Positions 1 through 13,296 of a stretch of DNA of 64,000 nucleotides are shown here, one piece after another; the stretch's first letter is position 1; every line of letters starts with the position of its first letter. The notes beneath the pieces were generated by a model. That model saw nothing but the letters and a program-made list of their open reading frames with translations. It searched no databases and was not told the origin of the DNA. A program made the translations under genes and the position numbers. Source of the DNA: Macrotrachela quadricornifera (Eukaryota; Rotifera; Eurotatoria; Philodinida; Philodinidae); contig JAJEKB010000525.1 of NCBI GenBank assembly GCA_022393335.1, forward strand, positions 1 through 64,000, written 5' to 3'.

Positions 1-1549
1 TTGATCGTGCAACACCTATTGATCGTGAACATATATTACGTGATGCAATGAATTTATTTCATTATCATGCAAAATCAAAAGCTAAATTAGAAATACAATT
101 TTTAAATGAAGAAGGTACTGGTGATGGACCAACGTTAGAATTTTATGCATTAATTGCAAATGAATTACAAAAACATTCACTTGGTTTATGGTGGAATCAT
201 GATGATTATGAACATCATCAAACACAATATGTTAGAAAATTAGAAGGACTTTTTCCTATACCATATTATCAAAATGATGAAAAATTAGATAATATTTCAA
301 ATTATTTTTCATTAATAGGAATTTATTTTGCCAAATGTTTATTAGATAAATATTTAATTGATATGCCATTATCAATAGCATTTCTTAAACTTTTATGTAT
401 GAAATCAAAATATAATAAATATTCAAATATATGGTATGATGATATATTAGATATAAATGATCTTATTGATATTGAACCAACACGTGGAAAATTTTTTCAA
501 AAACTTTATGAATTAATTGAAAAACGAAATAAAATTCTTAATGATATGAAAAAAACTGCTGAAGAAAAGAAATTTTTATGTGCACAATTAAAAATTGAAA
601 ATGATCAACATGAACCAGTTGATCTTGAACATTTATGGTTATATTTTATTTTAATTTTAAATTTAAATTTTTATTTCTTTTTCTTATTTTAGTTTAACTT
701 TTGTTTATTTACCACCATCAAATACTTATGGTTATCGTTCTATTGAATTAATACCAAATGGATCACATATTGTAAGCAAAAAATAAAATATTAAATTATT
801 TATTGATTTATTTATTTTTATTTTAGGATGTAACTATAGATAATGTTGATCAATATGTTAAATTATCTCTTGAATTTATTTTTCGTGATGGTATACAACG
901 TCAAATGAATGCATTTAGAAGTGAGAAAGAATTTCTTGGTTTTTTTTTTAATGAATAATTAATATATATATATATATATATATATGTTATTTTAGATGGT
1001 TTTAATCAAGTTTTTTCAATTGAACATTTAAAATGTTTTAATCCACATGAATTAAAACTTCTTTTATGTGGAAATCAATGGCCATCATGGACACTTGATG
1101 AGTTACTTAATTATATCGAACCTAGTCATGGTTTTACAAGAGAAAGGTTTGATTAAAAAAAAACGAATTTTTTTGAATAATTTTCCTAAATTTTAACTTT
1201 TATATTTAGTCCTGGTTTTACAAAATTTCTCAATGTTATGTTAGAACTTGATGGCCTTGCAAGAAAATCTGTTGTTCAATTTATTACTGGTTGTTCATCA
1301 TTACCACCCGGAGGTTTGTATTATTTTTTTAATTGAAAAATTTTTTTTATTTATAAAATTATTTATTTAGGTCTTGCTAATCTTCGACCTCGTTTAGCTG
1401 TTGCACGTAAAGTTGAAGCAGATGATAATTCATATCCATCAGTCAATACATGTTATCATTATCTCAAATTACCTGATTATTCAAGTGAAGAAATTCTCAA
1501 ATATCGTCTCATGACAGCATGTAAAGAACGAGGATTTTATTTCAATTAA
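1..1549 (+). CDS. HECTD1: HECTD1-type E3 ubiquitin ligase, C-terminal HECT domain (5' partial)
   Basis: The gene enters from the left edge with the frame starting at base 3. Exons: <1-637, 693-771, 827-920, 996-1146, 1210-1313, 1371-1549. All junctions are GT/AG and phase-consistent, and the stop is TAA at 1547. The product is a HECT domain, which accepts ubiquitin from an E2 on a cysteine and passes it to substrate. Visible landmarks are [21 protein letters not shown] near the N-lobe start, the catalytic loop [18 protein letters not shown] with the active cysteine, and the C-terminal block [17 protein letters not shown]. The catalytic loop and C-terminal end match HECTD1 better than TRIP12 or UBR5 as I know them. 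The acidic insertion found between the N-lobe halves of vertebrate HECTD1 is missing or much shorter. The ankyrin, SUN and MIB domains expected upstream lie outside the window. The family call is firm; HECTD1 rather than another HECT is likely. Confidence 0.92.
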
Positions 1550-4500
1550 ACGAGTTTGGTCTATGTCATGATTTTCTTTTTTCTTATGATCTTTCTTCTT
1601 TTTTTTTTTGTAAAATGTGTTTTCTTTTTTGCCCTCTTAATTAATCCTTTGTCTTCTCCTATACATATACAAAGAAAATACATAATTATTGGACTTTTTC
1701 CAATATATTTGTGTGTGTAAATAAAAAAATATGAAATCAATTTTTTGCCTAAAAAAGATGTTTTAAAACTAAACTTTTCTATTGTAATAAAATATAGATT
1801 CATCAAATAATAGGATAATGAAATGGATAAGGAATGAATTACTTTTCATACTCAATAAATGTAAAAAAGAATAGTTAAGTTTTAAAAAGAAAAAAGGAAC
1901 GTCTTCGATATTTTTAATTGATGATTTTTACGCCGTTCTTTCTTCAAGTCACATGATACTTATTGATTCATTCATTAAAGAGAAATGGTATTTTTTCAAT
2001 ATTTTGATCTATTCGTAAAGTCAATCGAATATGAGATTAACAGATATATAAACTGAATTAAATTGTAATGAAATATTCTCTTTTTATTGTCTTGGTAAAA
2101 TACGATCCTTATTAGAGAGGTATGAATTTGCTTTAAGACTCTATCATTTCTATTGATAGTTGGTCAGAAACATGACTCTATTGTATAAATAGATGATTTC
2201 ATTTGTGTTTTACATACAGATGATACTAATTTTCAAGCCAGAAACATCACATACTTCTTCTCAGAAAAAGATCTTTCGACGGAATAATGTACGATACAAA
2301 AATAGTATAGTGCGAATTGAATTACTGATATCATGCTTGAATTATAAGTAATATTAGTTCTTTTGTGTGATTCATAATCAATATTCAATCTCTATTTGAA
2401 ATTATACAGAATTAATTCAACTATGTTTATGATACTGTCGAAAAAAGCAGACATAAAAAATAATGAATAATAACATAAAACGTGAACAAAATTTTTGAAA
2501 TTTTTTGCATATAAGACTTATAACGCTCATTATGAACAACGAATTCCAACTATATAAGAAATTTTTAGTGCATCTTTTAGCCAAATGAAGAGTCCAATGA
2601 TGCATAGAAAACTATACACACGTTTTTTTTTAAATCTTTCTATTCAACACATAATCCTAACACATTATAATTTTATAAATAAAATGTATATTAATATACA
2701 CATCGATCAAAGTTGTCAACAGGCTACTGTTTTTGGCCTTGGCCTGCAGATGTCTTTGAAAAGAGCCTAAACTTATTGAATTTTTCAATTTAATTTGCAG
2801 ACTGAATTGCATATTATACTCTAGATATTTTTCTTATCCTCTTACATCAATTTCAACTATACATTTAATACTTCGCAATTAACATATTGAAACAACCAGC
2901 TTTTCAACAAACAGAAAATCAAAATTTAGGCAGTGATAGAAAGAAATAGTTTTAGCTATACAACGAACCATATTTTCAAAATAGTTCTAATTTTATTAGC
3001 ACTCGTACATGATATTAAAAAAATGTATATTGTCAAAAAAAGTTTATATGATGTTGTCCAATCTTGAGTTTATATAAATGACGATTCAAAGTCTATTAGA
3101 TATTATTTTTCATAAAACATAAGCTTTGATCATTTTTCTATTTTAACACATATATGTATGCCTAGAAACAAAGCAATTTCCTTAAGAGATTAATAATATA
3201 ATGAAAAATCGTCTTGGTCTTCTTATAAGTCAATGTTTTTAATAAATATAACTAAATACCAAAAAAAGTGAACAATAATAAAATTTATCTGTATAAAGTT
3301 AATAAAGGAACAATCGTAAGTAATCTTTTAATTATTTAACTCTATATTGAATATAATTCATTTTCTCATAAAATATTTCACATCAATAGTTGCGATGAGT
3401 TTACGAAAATGAAGTTTAGTCTATGAATATCGAAACGTATTCTAAAGAATATATACGATAATTTATTTGAATTATTCTTATTAATTGAAGCATTAACAAA
3501 TAAACTAAAATTTCCAAACATATGCTATACTAACGATAAAATGAACATCTGCTGAAAAGATTCCATGAATCAATATTTGTATCATGGAACAAAATCAACT
3601 TTTTTTAAATATAGCCATTTCTTACGTCAAATAAATTCATATCTTAAATAGGAAGCATCGATTTGTTCTCAAAGTTTGAAATCCTAATCAACACTAAGTA
3701 TTTTACTAATGATATAGATTTGAAAATCAGATAAAGATGTATTTCGTCAAGATATTTGAGATAATATCATAGTAGCAAAGCATCAAGCATATATCTCTGC
3801 TCAGGAAATTTAGAAAAGCAAACTATTCTCGAATATTTAATAACATATTCAAGTCTATCTTTTAAGTAGATACTTGAACCAAAACTGATTTATTTTTCAC
3901 GTCGGTTCAATCTAAAAATATTCATCTTGAAGTAAATTTTAAAATAAGATAAATTCGATGTAACTTTTGAGCAAAAATATAGATCAACAAGTAAATGAAA
4001 ATTCGATTGTTTAAAAAGCTATTAAGAAAATGCTCAAATAAAGATCAGCGATCAATCAAACAGTGACATCTATATCGATATGTAATTAATAATATAATTT
4101 CTAATTTTCTTCTAATTTCAATATAAAAATAAATTTTTTTTCTCATTTAATTATTTAAAATAATTCTATAAAAAAATGCTTTCCTCATACTAAAAATGTA
4201 TACATTAATGGCAGAAATAAAATTTTTTTTTTAACTGTTGTTTTTCGTTGAGTAGTCTTGACTTATCGAGTGATGTTAATTATTCACTAAAAATGTTTTT
4301 ATACATAGTTAGTTGTTTATTTAAATAAAAAAAAGAATGAAGTAATTTTTCAAATATTTCTTAATATAAAAAAACATACTTTTATCAGTAGTAGAAATAC
4401 TAAATCATTTTTTTTTCTTTATATTTACAACGATATTCCAATGATGGAAATTTTTTTTTTGTGATGTTGAACAATTTTTGTAATGATTCACATCTGATGT

Positions 4501-4595
4501 AATGAGTCTGATGGAATTAATCGTTGTATAGAATAAATATTATTTTATCTTCTTAAAATTTAGATATTTATGGATAATTACTAGTATAAAAAGCA
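1550..4595. other. Intergenic, AT-rich, no gene recognised
   Basis: About 3 kb between the HECTD1-type gene and the C2H2/polyQ gene. Only short open frames without codon bias or recognisable motifs are present. The first few hundred bases will include the HECTD1 3' UTR. I see no repeat structure or RNA gene. Confidence 0.5.
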
Positions 4596-6384
4596 ATGGT
4601 TCATTTTTCTCAATCACTTTTATCTGATGTTCCATTAGCAACATCATTACCCACAACATTTACATTTCATCCAAATAATCAAATCGATGAACAATCTACT
4701 TTACAACAACAACAACAACAACAATCTCTTCCATCATCATCATCTCAATCTCAAATAAATTCATCATTATCATCATCAAATCAACAACAACAACGATCAT
4801 CACCAAATGATGATCGAAATACAAATCATCAAACACATACAAATGATTATGAAACTCGTTTACGGTAATAAAAAAAAAATCAAAATTCTTATGAATAAAT
4901 AATTCTATTTTAATTAGTTGTCCAAATTGTGAAACATGGGTTGTTAATCTAAGTGATCATTTACGAAAAACTCATCGAATATCTTCACCAGTTGATCGAA
5001 AACCATTATTACGTATGGCACGTCTTGAAAAACGTCGTATGGCTGAATCAGCAAATAATTCTTCATCTTCAAATTCAACAATTTTAAAAGCACCATCTTC
5101 GCATCCTCTTGTTGTTAGTGGTTTATCAACAACACATACAAATACAAATGAAATAGAAAATTTACTTTATAAACATGAACATGATACACATACTTTATCA
5201 AATCAACAATATTCTGTTACAATACCAGAAAATATTTTACTTAATCAACCAATGACAAATACTATATCACATTATACAGCAATAAAACGTCAACGTAGTT
5301 TAGATGAACATTTAGAACATACAATTAATGGACCTTTATCACCTAATAAAAAATCTCGAATAGGAATTCTTGATGGAACTAAAATATCACAACCAATACA
5401 TTCATCATCGAATAAACCAAGTAAAAAAAATCGGAATAAACAACAACAACAACAACAACAAACTATTATAAAAACAGCAGCATCAGGTATTTTTCCTCAG
5501 CAACAATCACAACAATCTGTTACCGTACAAAATCTCGATGAAACTTCAGATGATGTAAGTGAAAAAAATGCTTTATAATTGTTTTTCTCTATAAGTAAAA
5601 TTCAATCTTCCGGTATAACAACATTCTTTTTTGTAAAAAAATTAATTCAAAATTCCATAGGGTTATATATAACATTCATAGAATAACGATTATAATTTTA
5701 ATGTTATTTTTCAAAAGGGAAAAAATCTGAACGATAGAAAAGAATTTTAACTTCGATTAAATAAAATAATATTGTTTAAATTAATGAAAAACAAACGTCT
5801 TGATTCATATTTTAGCTTTCAAACGTATTACAAATGATGGGTAATGAAATGAATTTTCTTAATCAACATCTACAAACAACATCTATTTTATTACAAAAGC
5901 AACTCGATTTAGCACGTGATAGTTTACATGCATGTTCTGTTCAATTTGCTCGTATGTTATTTTCTTTTTTTTTCAAATAAAAAACTTATCCGTATCAAGT
6001 CAACTTTTCCGCTCCAGTTACAATTTTCAAAAATTTCTAGCTAAAAGTAATCAGAGCATGATCCTAAGTAAACCGCCATATCTAGTTTTCTTCGAACTTG
6101 AAAAAAGAACTTTGGAAAATTTCCATATTTTCCCCTCCAGGGGTTTCAAGAGGTCAAAAGAACATCTACTCGAAACGCCGAGGTAAAGTACGGAAAGTTT
6201 GAAAAAATGTTTTTCGAGTTTGATAGAAACTAGCTATGGCGTTTCACTTAGGATCATGCTCTGATTACTTTTAGCTAGAAATTTTTGAAAATTCTAACTG
6301 GTATGGAAAAGTTGACCCTATTTGGACAGATTCTTAGAATTATTTTATTTAGATTTAAAGAGAATGATTCAACAGCAAATATAA
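4596..6384 (+). CDS. Unrecognised protein with one C2H2 zinc finger, polyQ tracts and a C-terminal helix
   Basis: Exons 4596-4864, 4918-5554, 5816-5951 and 6353-6384 join in phase and give 357 residues ending at TAA 6382. The N-terminus is Ser/Gln-rich with a polyQ run. Exon 2 starts with a single C2H2-like finger, CPNCETWVVNLSDHLRKTH, followed by a basic stretch, Ser/Asn-rich linkers, the basic motif PNKKSR and a second polyQ run. Exon 3 encodes a likely amphipathic helix (NEMNFLNQHLQTTSILLQKQ) that could form a coiled coil. The last exon adds only about 10 residues. I do not recognise the family; a nuclear or chromatin role is suggested by the finger and basic patches but is only inference. 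The last intron (5952-6352) is unusually long because a foldback element sits in it. Reading on past 5951 without splicing would instead stop at 5978. Confidence 0.7.
5999..6316. mobile_element. Foldback (long inverted repeat) element in an intron
   Basis: The two halves are inverted copies of each other. The left arm begins GTCAACTTTTCC at 5999 and the right arm ends GGAAAAGTTGAC at 6316. The most perfect part of the arms (6037-6071 against 6247-6281) matches over more than 30 bases, and similarity decays toward the centre but is still visible for about 100-130 bases. There is no transposase frame and no obvious target-site duplication. It looks like a MITE or foldback-type non-autonomous DNA transposon. 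Removing it leaves an intron of about 80 nt, the normal size here. Confidence 0.8.
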
Positions 6385-8897
6385 TCTATATTATCTATTA
6401 AATAACATATTTATTTCTTTTTTATTTTGAAAAAAGAAAATTAAAGAAGTCATATTTTGCATATTATTAAATTTTGTTCCTTTATTTTGTTTATGTTATT
6501 AAAAAAAATATTTGTATGTCATTTGCTCATCCATTTGGTTTTTTTTGTTTTATACATATATACATACAAGTGTAGATAGCTTGAAGATTATGGAAAAAAC
6601 AACAAAAAATATTAACAGATTTGTTTTTTCTCTTTCTTTTGTTTTTTTTTCTTCTTTTTTTTTTTGTTTTTCATTGTTCAGTTTATTTGTTTGATCTTTT
6701 TTTCCGGTATCGTTCGTTTACGATTGACAAACTACGGCCGTCGTTGTTATTTCTACTCAGTTCTTTATTCTTCATTGTTTTTTCGTTTATCTGTGTGTAT
6801 TACAGCCGTTGTTTCTTGATACATACATATATATATATATATACGTCTAAACATAAATAAATTTGTTTAGTTTACAAAGACATGAATAATAAATTAATCA
6901 TTGAGAAGACAAAAAATAAGTGAGAAGAACTAGATACTGATATTTTAAAGAAAAATTAACATAAAGATTTATTTATTGTCTTCGATCGTTTAATAGAAAG
7001 TAATTCATTAATTTCACTTTGTATGAATACTGATTTTTTAAATTGAGACAGCATAGGAAAATGATGATTTTTGTCATATTGAAAAAGATTTTACCTGATT
7101 AGACTGTATCTAATTTGTTGTTGTTAAAAAATAATATACAAATGAAATAAAATGATTATAGAAGTTATAAAGACTATTATAATTATTTCTATAGATATTT
7201 CATTTTCTCTTTCGAGATCACTTTACTCAAAGACTTTATTAGAAAACTGAAAGTAATGGTGGGTAAAAATGATCAATTTTCATGTTAGAAACATTTTATT
7301 GATGTCAGAACACGAAGTCTTCCAACTTTATCCTATTCTATTTTTAAATCACAAGGAAATTAACTGATTCATCCTTTACATATGGTTGTTGTAACCATTG
7401 TTTATTTTAAAAAAACCAAACACTTGATGTGCTTTGCGTAGATAGGTGAGTGAAAAAAATCTAACGTTTTCTCTTAGTTGAAAACAATTTGTAACTAATT
7501 TATATTATGAATTTTCTGTCATACTCGACATAATGTTCTATTAAATTAATTTCATAAAATTACCCGTAAAGGTTATATGAAATTCATAGAAAACTAAAAA
7601 TAAGTATTGAATACAATAACGCAAACAGAATAAACAGCTAAAATGAATCTTTTAATGATATTCATTCTAGTCAATTATTACAAACCGAAAAATTGTTTAA
7701 TACTTATTAATTTCTGAAAACAAATAGAAAGGCATGTTCAACCATAGAATACCCCGATTTTCTTTCTTTCTTTCTTTCTATTATCAAGTAAAAAACCTAA
7801 CCTTATTTGAGTCAAATTATTATCCTTATCGCTAAACTACTGAATTTAAAAATATTAACTGCTGATCGCTATCTTATGTGAAATTATTTAGCTCCTTAAA
7901 AACCAATAGGACGCGATTTCAGGGACTGTAGCATTTCCTACAAGACAACCATCAGTAGTTGATATTTTAAATTTATTAGTTTAGTGATAAGAGTGATAAT
8001 TTGACTCAAGTATGATTGGAGTATTTATTTGATAATAGAAAGAAAGAAAATCAGGTTATCCTATGATTGAACACATCCAGAAGTAATTCTATTACTAAAT
8101 TATATAAAATCTCAGCTATGAAGTTATTTATACTATCAAAAAACTAATGATAAAGCTTTTGATGTATAGTATTTTCACTAAATATTAATATAATTCATCA
8201 TCAAATTGAAGAAATTCCTCTGTTTCGAACGATATGAAAACCACTATATTAATATAGCATCTTAATAAGAAATTTTTTTATATGAAAATAAGTTGAAATA
8301 ATCGAATATTTATTTTATTTTGTTTTAATACAAAAAAAAACAACTAATACTAGTCAGAATTAATGACCTATTTTTTTATAAAGGTATATTCATTTTGATC
8401 TTCAGTTAAGACAAACATATTCTTTCAATTCTATTATGATTAAAACTAATATATTTTTATATAACGAAAAGTGAAACCTATAGTAGAATTAATAAAATTC
8501 ATGAAATTAATCAAAGTAAATATTTTTATAAAAAATATGTAGTTCGATCAATATATTCAATTACTTGGTTTATACGATTTTATAAATAGTCTTATATATT
8601 AAATAGAAAAGATTGAATATTCTATTAGTTATACATCTTCAATTATTCTCCTTCAAATTGTTAGAATAATAATAATGTGATTTTTTATTGTATTGAGAAA
8701 TATTTTGTGAAATCAATGAAGTTATATATTAATTATTTATGTTAATATCAAACAGACAGCAGATTATTTTTACGATATATTATAAATGGAAAAAATTAGT
8801 CATTTGTTTATGAGGTCCTAAGAAGTAAAACATTTATATATGCACAAAAGAAAATATCAATTGTCAAAAGCGTAGAGTTTATTAATTATTCATGTTT
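6385..8897. other. Intergenic, AT-rich; contains one foldback element
   Basis: Open frames near 6512-6860 are T-rich low-complexity reads. Apart from the inverted-repeat element at 7735-8073 I see no coding signal. Confidence 0.5.
7735..8073. mobile_element. Foldback / MITE-like element, about 339 bp
   Basis: This is a nearly full-length palindrome. The left end reads TGTTCAACCATAGAAT and the right end is its inverse, ATCCTATGATTGAACA. Each arm carries the CTTTC/GAAAG microsatellite block, then the block TTGAGTCAAATTAT (right arm ATAATTTGACTCAA), and the arms meet near 7900-7905. No coding frame is present. It is a different family from the element at 5999-6316, since the ends and arms do not match. 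Confidence 0.75.
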
Positions 8898-9538
8898 TTA
8901 TGGTGTTTTTGGTTCAGTTGTTGGTTCAGTTGTTGGTACAGAATTATATTTGCCTTGAACATAACGATATAGAATAAATGTACCAAGAATAGCAAAAAGT
9001 ATTGAAACTAATTCAATTATTAATACTATCGTATCTTCAACAATAACATAAGTATCAGATTCATGTGGAGGATTGCGCATTAATTTTTCTTTAGATCCAT
9101 CTGATAAATCATCAGCATTCATCAGAACACTTGCAACAGTTGTTGCAGTAATACCCCGATGAGATGTTTTTCTAATAATACGAACAATACCAAAGACAAT
9201 TGTTAAAATAAATACACATATGAGAACAACACCTGAAACCAGCATGATTGTTGTATTGTCAAACCTAATTTTAAAAAGTTTTTATCAAAAAAAAAATTTT
9301 TTTTTAACAAAAATTTTATTGTATACCATGTAGCATAGATTGATAGGCCAATTGAAATAAGAATTAGAACACCAAGAATGATCATTATAATAGCAAATGG
9401 ATTTGTTGGTCGTCGAATTGTTTCAACAATTCCATGTATAATATAATGAAACAGTATACTTGATAGAAGAAATCCATAGAAAACAGTTAATAAAATTCTT
9501 ACACCACGAATTTGCTGTTTTTTGGTGAGAGGCATCAT
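8898..9538 (-). CDS. Unrecognised four-transmembrane-segment protein
   Basis: Two exons on the minus strand, 9538-9327 and 9264-8898, join in phase (ACA-TG|G) and give 192 residues. Hydropathy by eye shows four membrane helices, at about residues 13-34, 47-70, 76-98 and 142-168. A hydrophilic loop of about 45 residues lies between helices 3 and 4. The tail is short and Thr/Pro/Glu-rich (TTEPTTEPKTP). The layout resembles tetraspan families such as MARVEL or CD20-like proteins. No diagnostic CCG or MARVEL signature is visible, so I assign no family. The 62-nt intron is typical of the window. Its start codon faces the acetyltransferase gene 2.9 kb away. Confidence 0.75.
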
Positions 9539-12478
9539 TTAATCTATAAAATGAATAATTATTATATCATGTTCGTGAATTTATCTGCAAAGATGGCTGA
9601 GTAATAATGGTAAATACTTGAATCGACATATTCACAGCTTTCTTTCTCTTATTTCGTTTTTCGTTTTTTTTTCTTCTTTACTTTACACACAGACACATCA
9701 ATTCGCGTTACTTAAACTCTTGAAATTCTATGTACCATAGAAAGGATAAAAAAAGAAATTTTCGTTTTTATTACTTCTATCGTATACATCAGATTTCTTT
9801 TTTCTTTCTCAATCTCGTGAAAGTTCACCTTCTCACTTTATAAATTGTGATAGATGAAATAAAGAACAGTTGTGGGTTCTTTTTCATACAGCCATGTATT
9901 CATCATCTCTCGTTTGTGTTTGAGAGAAGAAATGAATGTAAATTTCTATTTCCTTGCATCGTTCTTAACCAACATCAAATACTAGGAAAAGATTTCTTTT
10001 TCTTTTCTTTTCAACAGAGATGAAGACAAAAGAGCAAAGAAATGAATAGTAACACGAAATACAAATGCTGACAGTATTTCGTTATATGTAATTTATGATT
10101 GGTCGCTCTAGAACAAACTCAGATTTAACGTAAAAATAATTGTACTTGATGGCAATAAAGAAAGTGTCCAGATGGAGAATATTCGAAAGTTAAACAGAAT
10201 TGTATATAGTCTTTTAATTTCATTGCATTGTTGTTTTTTTTTACTTTTGCATTTTTGATGAAATAGTAAAATGTCAATGAAAATAAGTATCAACAAAAAA
10301 AAATATTGAAGAAAAATGTCGAACTGCATATTTATAGAAAAGTAAACGTTGAAAAGCAAAATGTCGAAATTTTTTTCAGTTGCATGGAAAAAATGTGGCT
10401 TATACATGGAGTCTACTTATTCTCTCATATTCATATTGAATAATCCCTCCATACACACATATCTATACTTCACCTTCACGTTCATCTCGTCTCACATATT
10501 CAATAACATCGAAAATCAATTATCAATAATATTTACAAGGACTGTTTTTTAGTTGCAAAAAAATAAAAAAAATTTAAAGTAAATCCAATATTGTATGTCT
10601 ATATTAAATTTTTGTATGTCTTCCTTTAAGAATACAATACTTTTTTTCGTCTACTTTTACTCTTCTTACATTCAATAATAAGAACATAAAAACTATATTT
10701 TCTCTCGTCTTACAAGCATAAATTAATAGGTAATGGAATAGTGTAAAAAATTTGCAGCAATCGCATTGAATATACACCATATTCGACGTGTTTTTCTTTT
10801 GTTATTTTGCTCTTTGACGTTCTTTATTCATTCAAAATAATAAAAACCTAGGCGACATTGATAGTTCTAATTAGAAGATAAATTACTATAAATATCATCT
10901 TCATTTATTTCATAATGTACGCACTTCCAAGTGTTACATGATAACGCACAATAAAAAATAAATAAATAATTATGTGATTGTCGATATATAAATAGTTTGT
11001 GTCGTACTGCATTTGATTTCTTGTATATTTTACTTTAAATTAATATATTTGTTTTTACAATTTACTATGGGCGATTTTAGCCTTACAATTAAAATAATAA
11101 TTTATTTCTTCTTGGTCATGAATCAATGAAATGTTGGACAGAAGTTTGAGACATCTAATTTTAGAAATAAATATGAAAAATTGAAACTTGTTATGATAAT
11201 CAAAGATGTTAGCAAGAGGTATATAACGAATGGCTCACAAATAATTACCCTCTTAGTATTTTTAAGATTTTCCATCTATTATCTTTGTCATTAAAAAGTA
11301 GTGCTAAATATTTTCTACAAAATATTATGACTAGACTCCAAAAGTGATTTTAGATCTATTTGAAACAAAAGATGAAAAAATAAAGATATACAACAAGCTG
11401 TAAAATATAATAGATTTGACATAATGCATGTCCATGTTTTTCATCTCATTTTTCGTCACTTTGTTCTATTAAAAAAACAAAGTATACCAAAAGATGTAAC
11501 ATAAAACGTCCTGTAACCTAGATTTATTTTTTTCGTATTGTATCTTTTTGGTATAGTTTGCTTCGACATGGGCCGAAATGATGAAAAAAATGGGATGAAA
11601 AGCGTCACTATATATTATATTCAACCCGTTACATTTTACCGCTTTTTCCTAGATCTTCTTTTTAATCTTTTTTCAAATATATCCAAAACAGTTTTAGGCT
11701 GTAGTCATCTATAGTTTTTTATAAAGAATTTCAAGCACTATCTTTTGATAAAAAACAGTGTTTTAATCATACGAGTAATAGAGGCAAAATCTTGGAAATA
11801 TTCAGATAACAATTAATGATTAATCACCCGTTATAAATAATTGATTGTAAAGATGTGTAGTTTTTGTGTAAATACTTGAATGCTGACAGTAAAGTCACCT
11901 ATTTTAACGTTCAGCGGAACATTGACACATTAATACACATTTTCATTAACATCAATTAATATGTAATCACTATTCCAGTAAACGTTGTGATCATTATAAA
12001 GATCAATATCAATAATTAATAAATTGAAATCCCATATATCTCATCGTACGTACTGAATGAATGTTAAGCATATTTCTCATACAAACTTAACTATGTTTTA
12101 TGAGTGTTATTAAAAAAAACATAATTTTCTATCGTTCATACAGTTATAAAAACTACAAGATTCATTGGTGTGCGTTCATTAAAGGATAGCAAAAAAATCT
12201 ATGACAAAACATTGTAGTACAAAGACAGGTTTCTCATGATATATGCAAATAAACTTCTAGAACAATGATATTTATATAGTTTTTACGTCTTGCAAACGTT
12301 ATCTGCGGTAACATATAATATTTTGCTTATTATATATAGTCTAGTGGCATCTTTGATCTATTACCTTTAAAATGTCACTAATGGTCGAATAAAATGAAAA
12401 TGAAGTCTTTAATGTTTTAGTGATATTTTATCAATTTTATTAAGTTTATTATACCAGCCAAATATATTGTTCTAAATA
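9539..12478. other. Intergenic region between two divergent genes
   Basis: AT-rich with no convincing coding exon. The minus-strand frame 10108-10407 and the plus-strand frame 10349-10552 have neither motifs nor codon bias. A weak imperfect inverted repeat at 11436-11615 is listed separately. It presumably holds the promoters of both flanking genes, but no specific site can be defended. Confidence 0.45.
11436..11615. repeat. Imperfect inverted repeat (weak foldback candidate)
   Basis: AAAGTATACCAAAAGAT on the left pairs with ATCTTTTTGGTATAGTTT on the right. Outer segments (TTTTTCATCTCATTTTTCG against GATGAAAAAAATGGGATGAAAA) are also roughly inverted. The match is patchy and could be a decayed element or chance in AT-rich DNA. 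Confidence 0.35.
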
Positions 12479-13234
12479 ATGTTAAAACAACCGATAATAC
12501 TTGAACCAAATCTAATAATTCGTGATGCTGTTGAAACAGATTGTGATGAGATTATGAGATTAATTAATGTAAATTTAATTAAAAATTTAAATTATATTTC
12601 CTATTTATCTATTTTTCAGGAATTAGCTATCTATGAAAAACTTCCTGAACAAGTTCGAATTAATAGTGAAAGTACGATAAATTGAAAAATGAATATCTTT
12701 TATTTTTATTTCATATAAATTAGCTCTTAAAAACGATGGTTTTGGTGAACATCCATTATATAGTTGTTTGGTTGCAGAAGGTATTATATAAAAAGAAATA
12801 TTTAATATTTAGAATATTATTTTAAGATTCAACTTGTTCACCATCACGTCTCGTTGGAATATGTTTAATGTTTAATATTTATTCAACATGGGAAGGAAAA
12901 TGTTTACATCTTGAAGATCTTTATATACAATCAGATTTTCGTCAAAAAGGAATAGGAAAAGCACTTTTTTATGCAACATATCAAGTATATAATTATAATA
13001 TTTAATATAAATTTCATTTTTTTTTACATTTTTTGTAATATATAGATTGCTATTGATACCAATTGTGCTCGTCTTAATTTTAATGTACTTGATTGGAATA
13101 AGAATTCTTTAGATTTTTATAAATCTCGTGGTGCTATTGACTTAACAGAAAAAGAAGGATGGCATATGTTACGTGTAACACGTGAAAATATGAAATTAGA
13201 ATTAAAAAAATTACACAACAAAAATATGAATTAA
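12479..13234 (+). CDS. SAT1: Spermidine/spermine (diamine) N1-acetyltransferase, GNAT family
   Basis: Five exons, 12479-12568, 12620-12671, 12724-12780, 12827-12984 and 13046-13234, join in phase to give 181 residues. The protein transfers acetyl from acetyl-CoA to polyamines, the first step of polyamine breakdown and export, in the cytosol. It aligns along its length with animal SAT1/SAT2. Landmarks are RDAVETDCDEIMRLINELA at the start, NDGFGEHPLYSCLVAE, the acetyl-CoA loop region LEDLYIQSDFRQKGIGKAL (QxxGIG type), VLDWNKNSLDFYKSRGA and EGWHMLRV near the end. Length is close to the usual ~170. The SAT1/SAT2 family is clear; which paralogue, or a thialysine acetyltransferase-like branch, cannot be decided by eye. 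It is tail-to-tail with the next gene, with only 62 bp between stops. Confidence 0.9.
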
Positions 13235-13296
13235 TTATCCGATGAATATTTTATTTTAAACAAAAAAAAAAAGAACTATAAAGATAAATTTTTGTA

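Noticed and set aside
1561..1806. Minus-strand 81-codon frame just after the HECT gene.
   Set aside because: Lys/Phe/Ile composition of AT-rich antisense DNA lying in the likely 3' UTR.
6512..6860. Open frames rich in Phe, Leu and Ser after the C2H2/polyQ gene.
   Set aside because: They are translations of T-rich low-complexity DNA, overlap each other in different frames and show no motif.
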